From a virus, in the IMG/VR virus record IMGVR_UViG_3300028175_000032, positions 1 to 21,346 of that record: a DNA stretch of 21,346 bases, one strand, 5' to 3'. Each line of letters starts with the position of its first letter. Positions within the stretch are counted from its first letter, which is position 1. Under the pieces are notes generated by a model. It searched no databases. It saw only the letters and a program-made list of their open reading frames with translations, and was not told where the DNA came from. Position numbers and translations under genes: made by a program. Of the stretch, positions 16,286 through 21,346 are shown one piece after another.

Positions 16286-17045
16286 AAAAAAACTGGACGG
16301 TCATTGGGACCGTCACCTCCTGATCGAAATCACATAACTCACAAGTAAATAGATAATTCATATCTACATCTGGAGTGATTTCTAATAAATGATTTCTAAA
16401 TGCTAAAGAATCTCGTGATAAAAATTCATTGTCTACAAAACTATTAACATAAGCAGTATCAGATTTACCATCAACAGATACTATTGCTCTTTTTAATCGT
16501 GTTGTTATTTCAGGATCTACATTACTTCCACCTGAAATCTTTTTTAAAGCTTTAAGTTCTGCATCAATTTCACGTTCATCGCTTTGAGTGAGTAATTTGT
16601 AAGTAATCTTTCGTTTAGACGTAGGAAGTTCAAAATCGAATTCATTTTTTCCACCTTTAAGATGTGAATGATCAATAGATTTTTCTCCTAACTTTGTCAA
16701 ATCAACATTATCAGTATTTCTTTCACCACAGGCAGGACAATTAAGTTCAAACTGATAATCCTTTCCATATCCTAATACTCTTGATGCTACCATTAATGCA
16801 TTTTTATCACCAATAAGAATATCATCTAAATTAATAGATTCATCTACTACTAATGATTCTAACAGTTTATCAATTACTATTCCTTTCCGAATCAGATTTT
16901 GTGATGTTAAAATATCTTCCTCTTTTGCTGTCATATACTTTACCTCAATTTCTCCTTTTGATATGGAAGATTCTTTTGGATAAAGTACTCCTTTAGAAGG
17001 CAAGTTTACCATCTCTGTTGGAAATTGGCGTTTTTCTTCTGCCAT
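16266..17045 (-). CDS. T4 gp26-like baseplate/assembly protein with zinc ribbon
   Basis: 259 residues in the zero frame. Resembles the T4 gp26 (T4 baseplate, PF12322) family: an N-terminal LPSKGVLYP motif (15-23), MTAKEEDIL (38-46), KGIVIDKLLESLVVD, then GDKNALMVASRVLGYGKDY (79-97). Two cysteine pairs, C103-x2-C106 and C235-x2-C238, should form one split zinc ribbon. T4 gp26 is about 210 residues. It probably acts in baseplate hub assembly. The start has AAAGGAG well placed before the ATG. Its last codons form the candidate frameshift site: the normal stop gives ...FFWPSAKR, the shifted product carries 75 extra residues. Lying between the tube and tape measure genes, it occupies the position of the frameshifted tail-assembly chaperones of other phages. 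Confidence 0.8.
   Translation of the reverse strand: MAEEKRQFPTEMVNLPSKGVLYPKESSISKGEIEVKYMTAKEEDILTSQNLIRKGIVIDKLLESLVVDESINLDDILIGDKNALMVASRVLGYGKDYQFELNCPACGERNTDNVDLTKLGEKSIDHSHLKGGKNEFDFELPTSKRKITYKLLTQSDEREIDAELKALKKISGGSNVDPEITTRLKRAIVSVDGKSDTAYVNSFVDNEFLSRDSLAFRNHLLEITPDVDMNYLFTCELCDFDQEVTVPMTVQFFWPSAKR
16286..16321 (-). promoter_or_regulatory. Candidate recoding signal: SD-like sequence, hairpin and U7
   Basis: On the coding strand, in order: AGGAGGTGA (16321-16313), a perfect anti-SD match; a perfect 7-bp stem GACGGTC/GACCGTC (16314-16308 and 16302-16296) with a 5-base loop; a CAG spacer; and seven T (16292-16286). In the zero frame the run reads TTT TTT TGG, so a +1 slip gives TTT TTT then GGC. 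A second hairpin, TTTTGGC/GCCAAAA (16289-16271), starts inside the T run. The short stretch is strikingly GC-rich for this gene. It could drive +1 ribosomal frameshifting or transcriptional slippage, or act as an internal terminator. Confidence 0.6.
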
Positions 17046-17095
17046 GTTTTATCTCCTTTGTATTCTATATTGAATTATACAATATAACCAATTAT

Positions 17096-17131
17096 TTAAA
17101 ACTTTACTGGGTATCAGTTAAGATACCCAGT
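17096..17131 (-). terminator. Hairpin terminator after the holin-like gene
   Basis: Perfect 10-bp stem (ACTGGGTATC/GATACCCAGT, 17106-17131) with a 6-base loop, directly after the stop of the 70-residue gene. The coding strand then reads AAAGTTTT, a weak U-tract. It is plausible as a partial terminator or mRNA 3'-end stabiliser. A TATAAT-like box lies between it and the next gene, so gp26-like transcription may restart here. Confidence 0.6.
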
Positions 17132-17139
17132 CAAAATTA

Positions 17140-17352
17140 TTATTTAGGTGATGCAAATTTCTCCGCTGCTGTTACACCCAATCCAACTACTGTAATGTAC
17201 ATAAAACATTCTAATATTTTATCCTTTACCTCAAATGCAGAAAAGGTGTCAGCACCCCAACAACAAATCAACATAAAGAAAGCAGCAAAACCAACAGTTC
17301 TCTTTGATGATATTTTAGCATCACTTGATAGCATTTCTGTTAAAAAACTCAT
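17140..17352 (-). CDS. Small two-helix membrane protein, holin candidate
   Basis: 70 residues with two hydrophobic segments (about 19-36 and 47-63), separated by a short acidic loop and followed by a charged tail (AAEKFASPK). The N-terminal SSDAKISSKR leads into the first helix, a layout I associate with small phage holins. Holins open the inner membrane so that lysis can proceed. No endolysin is visible in the window, and the gene sits inside the tail block, 9 bases after the tail tube gene, so a virion or membrane role other than lysis remains possible. The start is supported by AAGGAG about 5 bases before ATG. A hairpin follows the stop. Confidence 0.75.
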   Translation of the reverse strand: MSFLTEMLSSDAKISSKRTVGFAAFFMLICCWGADTFSAFEVKDKILECFMYITVVGLGVTAAEKFASPK

Positions 17353-17361
17353 ATTTTCTCC

Positions 17362-17853
17362 TTAGAATTGTAGGATAGCGTAATCGTATCTTAGTGTCAA
17401 AGTTACATCAACTGGATCAGTTGCGTTTGACCAATCTAAATCACCAAATGTTGCGTTGGTAATCCATGTACCTTTTAATGTCCATTCCTCAACTTTATCA
17501 CCTACTGGACCTAACACATTAATTGTTACATCTTTCTTATAAAAATCCGAATATCCATCACGACCTGTTACTGATTCATGACCTAACCTTACCCATTCCA
17601 TTACTGCTTGTGCTCCACTTGGAACAACGGGGTCATATAGAGTTATTTCTAATTCTTCCCAAGAACCCTTACCTTTAACATATCGTTTAACATTGATATG
17701 GTCAAGTTCAATAGTTTCAAAAGCTATTGTAGGTCTATTAGCTGTTTTAATAAGATAAGCTGGTATTCCCTCAATATACATGATGTACCGATTTTTCGTT
17801 TTCGGTTCAAACGGTGTGAACATTATTTCAGAAGGATCTAATAGTTCTGGCAT
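17362..17853 (-). CDS. Tail tube protein (gp19-like)
   Basis: 163 residues, the length of T4 gp19 (163). The tube polymerises inside the sheath and forms the DNA channel. Typical features are the N-terminal FTPFEPKTKNRYIMYIEGIPAYLIKTANRP segment, ELDHINVKRYVKGKGSWEELEITLYDP in the middle, VMEWVRLGHESVTGRDGYSDFYKKD (about 84-108) and the C-terminal LKGTWITNATFGDLDWSNATDPVDVTLTLRYDYAILQ, all characteristic of T4-type tubes. Start: TTGGAGATTAAAGATG. It follows the sheath gene after a terminator and a 178-base gap, so it probably has its own promoter, allowing tube and sheath to be tuned separately. Confidence is high. Confidence 0.95.
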   Translation of the reverse strand: MPELLDPSEIMFTPFEPKTKNRYIMYIEGIPAYLIKTANRPTIAFETIELDHINVKRYVKGKGSWEELEITLYDPVVPSGAQAVMEWVRLGHESVTGRDGYSDFYKKDVTINVLGPVGDKVEEWTLKGTWITNATFGDLDWSNATDPVDVTLTLRYDYAILQF

Positions 17854-17884
17854 CTTTAATCTCCAATAAGTTTAATTCTTCAAC

Positions 17885-17894
17885 TATAAATATC
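17885..17894 (-). promoter_or_regulatory. GATATTTATA element before the tail tube gene
   Basis: The coding strand reads GATATTTATA about 31 bases before the tube ATG (the plus strand reads TATAAATATC). The 12-base plus-strand string TATAAATATCAA recurs exactly upstream of the gene at 20921-21226. It may be a phage promoter element or a protein-binding site. Confidence 0.4.
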
Positions 17895-17960
17895 AAAATT
17901 ATAAAAAATCGTTATATTCATTTTTCATAGTTTTATAGAAGTTTTACTATATACTTCATA

Positions 17961-17972
17961 TATAAATATATC
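17961..17972 (-). promoter_or_regulatory. ATATTTATA element after the sheath terminator
   Basis: The coding strand reads GATATATTTATA, just downstream of the sheath terminator and about 110 bases before the tube ATG. It is a variant of the element found in the other gaps. The 178-base gap 17854-18031 holds this site, the terminator and the second copy at 17885-17894, and no gene. Confidence 0.33.
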
Positions 17973-17979
17973 GGGCAAC

Positions 17980-18007
17980 AAAAAACCCCTCAAAAAGAGG
18001 GGCTTTT
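17980..18007 (-). terminator. Strong rho-independent terminator after the tail sheath
   Basis: The coding strand has a 6-bp GC stem (CCCCTC/GAGGGG, 17986-18002) with a 5-base T loop, followed at once by six T. The opposite flank reads GCTTTT on the plus strand, so it may also work in the other direction. It lies about 24 bases after the sheath stop and separates the sheath from the tube transcript. Confidence 0.88.
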
Positions 18008-18031
18008 GTTTATTTAATCTATTGATTAAAC

Positions 18032-20806
18032 TTATTCAGGAAATGTAGCTCCTGTTGGTAATACTACGAAGTCCAATACAATAAATTCAGCTGTCCGTGT
18101 TGGTTGGATAAATATCTGACCAACAAGTTGATTTCTATCAACAACATCTGGAGTATTATTTGTATCATCCATTACTACTCTAAATGCGGATAAACCACTA
18201 TTTGATTGTACTGACTCTAAGAATGGATTCACAATGTTAAGGAATCTATTTCTCGTAGCTGCAGTATTTTGTTCAAATACTAAGTACCTACTTGATGAAG
18301 CGATAAACTTCTTCAATCTAATCAACAATCTTCGTACATTCACTCTATCAAGTGCTGAAGGACGACCTTGTAAGGTCTTTTGTCCCCAAACTACTACACC
18401 TTGACCTGGGAATGAAGCGATTGGATTAACTCTTGCTTCATAGAGTTCATCTCTTTCAGCGTGAGTCAATCTTGTCTGTGCTTCCGTTACTCCCTGTGAT
18501 TGTAATCCACCACGATTCAAACCTGCTGGTGCGAACCATTCGTGTGCTACACTATCGGTGTAAGAAATAACACCAGGTAACACAACTGAAGGCGGAACCC
18601 ATACTGGTAAGGAAGTATTCCTATCAACAATCTTTACCCAAGGGTAATAGGTTGCTGCGTAGTTAGTATCGAGTGTATTAATAGTCGAAGTTGCACTTGC
18701 TATTGATCCACCATGAATACCACAATCTATAATATAGAATGCATCACCACGAGCTTCACACTTAGATATTGCGTGATTAGTTACAGCTGAGTGTAGTCCA
18801 TGAATAAGACCAGGTGTTACTAACATATTGATATCAAACTCATCAGGATTACTGATTGCGTTAATTGCTTTCTTATATGCAGTTGTACCTGCTGTAGAAG
18901 AAGTTGAACAATCAAATCCTTGTGTGTTTGTACCTACAATATTTGCTGCTGTAAATTTAGGAACTGCAGGATTAGCACCATCGAATCCACTTTGAAATGG
19001 AACAACGAACTTTCTCTGTCTAACATGAGATAATGCAAGTGTTACTTTTTCTGTTGCGTCTGAAAAAGTATCACCAAGTGTAGATGCGTCCGCATGTCCT
19101 AACATATCTTCCAAACTCATAGACATATTAGCACCATCACCAAAACTATTGGCTGGAGCTAAAAATTGTTGTAGATCTTCCCTAGCACCTATATTAGCGT
19201 TATCATAATCCAAACCATAATATACTGTATCTGCTTCGAAAGTATCATTTGAATTTAACTGATTCCGTTTAAATGATGCTGATGGAATTGTTGAATCATC
19301 ACTACCGAATGGATTACTAATTGCTGCATGTCCCATAGGAACAACACTTTTTGGTCTTTCACCATCGGCTATTGCTGAATAGTCAGATAAGAAAATATGT
19401 TTAGACATATTTGGCCAATCACCATTATAAGTAAGTTTACCATCCGAGGCTATTGTTACATACCTATCACCAATCCGTCTTGCAAAGTAATTAGGACTTA
19501 ATGGATCAAAATTCAAATTATCAAATTGTTCCAAAACATTATTTTGGGTTAATAAATTATCATCATATCCAGTCTGTGCTACTTGTAATGAAAATGAACC
19601 ATAATCACTACCTGCAATTGTACCAGCTTTCTTAACACTCAATACTCTAATCTTATACTTTCTATTCACATCAGAACCATGAGAACGACTCTTAACTTTA
19701 AATAAGTTATATCGATTTCCACTTACCAACTGTGATTGTATATAAGGTGTAGATGCATTTTGATATGTTATTGCTAAACTCGTACTTCCGTCTACCACAC
19801 TCACAGAATCACCCGAACTGTATCCCGAGCTATTCTGATGTGATTTAAAGTTCTTATACAAATATGCTGGTTGAGTATTTCCACCTGCGTTAGTTTGAAC
19901 TTGTGCATCACTACTAAATACATCTTCAATATATTGAGGACTTGAACTTCCAGTATCAAATGAAAATGAATATGTAGCGTATGTGGTTGCTATTCCTTTA
20001 GCTCCCCAATTACTACCACTCAACTGAAGTGTTGCATCTGCCCAAGTACCACTAATTGTACTACCTTCTAAATCTGCAGTTCCATTTGAACCACCACGAG
20101 ATGGTGCTAATACTGCAAGTACTTTACCACCCGCTTGATTTGTACCACCTTGTAAAGTTGTCTGTGTACTACCAGATTGGAATTTAATACTATTTCCACC
20201 AGTTCCAGTAGCTGATGCTGATACTACTAAGGTTGCAGGATCTAAATACGAAGTAGATACTGGAATACCACTAACTGCGTTAATTTCAGTTGATAAGTTA
20301 ACTGTTAAAGTACTACCCGTTACTGCAAGAGAACCACTACCAACAAAGTAATATGTGTTTCCTCCTGCAACATCTTCTGGTACTGGTGCATCAGATGCTA
20401 CAAATGTATATATAGTTCCATCTGAACCAGTTACAGCGAACTTATTACCATCACTCATATTAGTGATTGAAACGGATGCACTTCCATATGTTGCTGCTGA
20501 AGATGCTCCTGTTGTAATTGCAAGAGTATCAACTGAATATCCTGCAGTATTAAGTACCCTAACTATCGTAACAGTTCCAGGACTACCTAAATATTTTTCT
20601 ACCGTGTACGGTGTATAATAACGTTTGTCCGTAGACCCAAACATTTCTTCAAACTCTTGGAAATTCCTAACTACCGTTGGAACAAATGCAGGACCTTTAA
20701 TAGTTGGTCCAATTATACATGCTCCAATTTCTGCAATTCCTTGAGGAAGAAAGGATAAATCTCGTTCTCTCGTAAACACACCCGGCGATACGATTCTTTC
20801 TGCCAT
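18032..20806 (-). CDS. Tail sheath protein (gp18-like)
   Basis: 924 residues. The contractile sheath drives the tube through the cell envelope. The N-terminus (ERIVSPGVFTRERDLSFLPQ, IGPTIKGPAFVPTVVRNFQEFEEMFG) and C-terminus (PGQGVVVWGQKTLQ about 785-800; RRLLIRLKKFIASSSRYLVFEQN; then TAEFIVLDFVVLPTG at the end) are classical for gp18. Between about residues 85 and 225 sits a Gly/Ser/Thr-rich beta insertion (IYTFVASDAP..., SLAVTGSTLTVNLSTEI, GTGGNSIKFQSG), and more beta-rich sequence runs to about 420. T4 gp18 is 659 residues, so the extra 265 probably form surface domains. Start: AGGAGAAATAAAATG. A terminator follows the stop; two copies of the TATAAATAT motif lie in the upstream gap. Confidence 0.96.
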   Translation of the reverse strand: MAERIVSPGVFTRERDLSFLPQGIAEIGACIIGPTIKGPAFVPTVVRNFQEFEEMFGSTDKRYYTPYTVEKYLGSPGTVTIVRVLNTAGYSVDTLAITTGASSAATYGSASVSITNMSDGNKFAVTGSDGTIYTFVASDAPVPEDVAGGNTYYFVGSGSLAVTGSTLTVNLSTEINAVSGIPVSTSYLDPATLVVSASATGTGGNSIKFQSGSTQTTLQGGTNQAGGKVLAVLAPSRGGSNGTADLEGSTISGTWADATLQLSGSNWGAKGIATTYATYSFSFDTGSSSPQYIEDVFSSDAQVQTNAGGNTQPAYLYKNFKSHQNSSGYSSGDSVSVVDGSTSLAITYQNASTPYIQSQLVSGNRYNLFKVKSRSHGSDVNRKYKIRVLSVKKAGTIAGSDYGSFSLQVAQTGYDDNLLTQNNVLEQFDNLNFDPLSPNYFARRIGDRYVTIASDGKLTYNGDWPNMSKHIFLSDYSAIADGERPKSVVPMGHAAISNPFGSDDSTIPSASFKRNQLNSNDTFEADTVYYGLDYDNANIGAREDLQQFLAPANSFGDGANMSMSLEDMLGHADASTLGDTFSDATEKVTLALSHVRQRKFVVPFQSGFDGANPAVPKFTAANIVGTNTQGFDCSTSSTAGTTAYKKAINAISNPDEFDINMLVTPGLIHGLHSAVTNHAISKCEARGDAFYIIDCGIHGGSIASATSTINTLDTNYAATYYPWVKIVDRNTSLPVWVPPSVVLPGVISYTDSVAHEWFAPAGLNRGGLQSQGVTEAQTRLTHAERDELYEARVNPIASFPGQGVVVWGQKTLQGRPSALDRVNVRRLLIRLKKFIASSSRYLVFEQNTAATRNRFLNIVNPFLESVQSNSGLSAFRVVMDDTNNTPDVVDRNQLVGQIFIQPTRTAEFIVLDFVVLPTGATFPE

Positions 20807-20858
20807 TTTATTTCTCCTATTATTATAATTTAAATAACTAAATTAGTCGTTTTTAGAC

Positions 20859-20880
20859 TATAAATATTTACTATAAATAT
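20859..20880 (-). promoter_or_regulatory. Tandem ATATTTATAG elements before the tail sheath gene
   Basis: Two copies of TATAAATAT on the plus strand (20859-20867 and 20872-20880), each preceded by CTA or ACT, spaced 13 bases. The coding strand therefore reads ATATTTATAG twice, about 55-75 bases before the sheath ATG. The 114-base gap 20807-20920 holds only this and the sheath SD. Confidence 0.42.
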
Positions 20881-20920
20881 AGCCTAACTTTCTCAAACGA
20901 TATACTTGGGGGAGTTTATT

Positions 20921-21226
20921 TTAAATAGTTTCTGAAGTTTCTACGGGGGCTGGTGCAGGAGTAAATACTCCTGTTGCTGGATCTAAATTTCCAGGACCAT
21001 ACTTTTCATTCAACGATTGAACTAACTTTCGTTCAGTATCTTGAACTTCACCATATTCAACTTCCAACTTGGCTTTTGCACTATCAAGTGAATCCAATTG
21101 TTGTGTTACTAACAACCTTTGAACCTCTAATTGTCCAAATTGAAGTTGTTTCTGTTGATATGATGTTTGTAGGTCTTGTAAAGATTTCAATTCTTCTTCT
21201 GAGAATTTTGTCTCTTGATCGGCCAT
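20921..21226 (-). CDS. Small coiled-coil protein upstream of the sheath
   Basis: 101 residues. The first 75 or so are helical with regular Leu/Val spacing and many Gln/Glu (SLQDLQTSYQQKQLQFGQLE, then LDSLDSAKAKLEVEYGEV), a good coiled coil. The last 25 form a Pro-rich, acidic tail (NEKYGPGNLDPATGVFTPAP). The layout recalls a prefoldin-like or scaffold-like helper, but I do not recognise a family. The start is firm (AAGGAG about 8 bases before ATG). Its place just before the sheath suggests a virion or assembly role; that is inference. Confidence 0.78.
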   Translation of the reverse strand: MADQETKFSEEELKSLQDLQTSYQQKQLQFGQLEVQRLLVTQQLDSLDSAKAKLEVEYGEVQDTERKLVQSLNEKYGPGNLDPATGVFTPAPAPVETSETI

Positions 21227-21263
21227 AACTGTTTCTCCTTATTATTATTGTGTATAACTATAT

Positions 21264-21275
21264 TATAAATATCAA
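21264..21275 (-). promoter_or_regulatory. GATATTTATA element before the coiled-coil gene
   Basis: The plus strand reads TATAAATATCAA, identical over 12 bases to the copy at 17885-17896. It lies about 38 bases before the ATG of the 101-residue gene in a 59-base gap. Confidence 0.4.
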
Positions 21276-21285
21276 GTAAATATCT

Positions 21286-21346
21286 CTAACTCACTTTTTT
21301 CTTTAGATCATTTACTTCCTGTCTTAATTCTTTTACTGATTCTATT
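21286..21346 (-). CDS. C-terminal tail of a coiled-coil-ended protein (cut by window edge)
   Basis: Only the last 19 codons and the TAG stop are visible. They read as a clean amphipathic helix, ending SVKELRQEVNDLKKKVS. This resembles the C-terminal helix of phage tail fibres that carry an S74 (endosialidase-type) intramolecular chaperone, which often end in a VKEL...EV..LK helix. With so few residues this is a suggestion. The frame was chosen because it is open to the edge and has a coiled-coil pattern. Confidence 0.55.
   Translation of the reverse strand, partial: IESVKELRQEVNDLKKKVS

Overview
This window looks like part of the genome of an uncultured tailed phage with a contractile, T4-like (myovirus-type) tail. 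Every convincing gene lies on the minus strand, genes are packed with overlaps or gaps of a few bases, and the DNA is AT-rich. The tail sheath and tail tube belong to the T4 gp18/gp19 lineage. Many starts carry good Shine-Dalgarno sequences (AGGAG, AAGGAG), so the host probably uses SD-led initiation. A marine bacterial host is my guess from the gene mix (ThyX, RimK-like ligase, small family-A polymerase); the sequence does not prove it.

In transcription order (right to left): the last residues of a coiled-coil-ended protein (perhaps a tail fibre); a small coiled-coil protein; the tail sheath, closed by a strong terminator; the tail tube; a two-helix membrane protein (holin candidate), closed by a second hairpin; a gp26-like zinc-ribbon baseplate/assembly protein whose 3' end carries a likely frameshift into a 75-codon extension; a small charged protein; the tape measure; a very large tube-initiator protein; a LysM baseplate protein; a large baseplate hub protein; and an unrecognised 199-residue protein. 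This is a nearly complete tail and baseplate assembly block.

Left of about 4550 the content changes to an overlapping run of enzymes: a flavin-dependent thymidylate synthase with an altered signature, a RimK-like ATP-grasp ligase, a glycosyltransferase with the cysteine finger of autotransporter heptosyltransferases, and a very compact, divergent family-A DNA polymerase, followed by an unrecognised protein cut by the window edge. The overlaps (ATGA junctions, or about 29 bases) suggest translational coupling, so nucleotide supply, DNA synthesis and protein or surface modification may be expressed together.

The most interesting points are: (1) the U7 run, GC-rich hairpin and perfect SD-like sequence at 16286-16321, placed where other phages encode frameshifted tail-assembly chaperones; (2) the minimal polymerase with non-canonical active-site residues; (3) the phage-borne heptosyltransferase-like enzyme beside a RimK-like ligase; and (4) a TATAAATAT motif in the gaps upstream of the tail genes, in the orientation opposite to that expected of a T4 late promoter. 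There is no gene-free stretch longer than 300 bases, and I saw no tRNA, rRNA, CRISPR array or insertion sequence.
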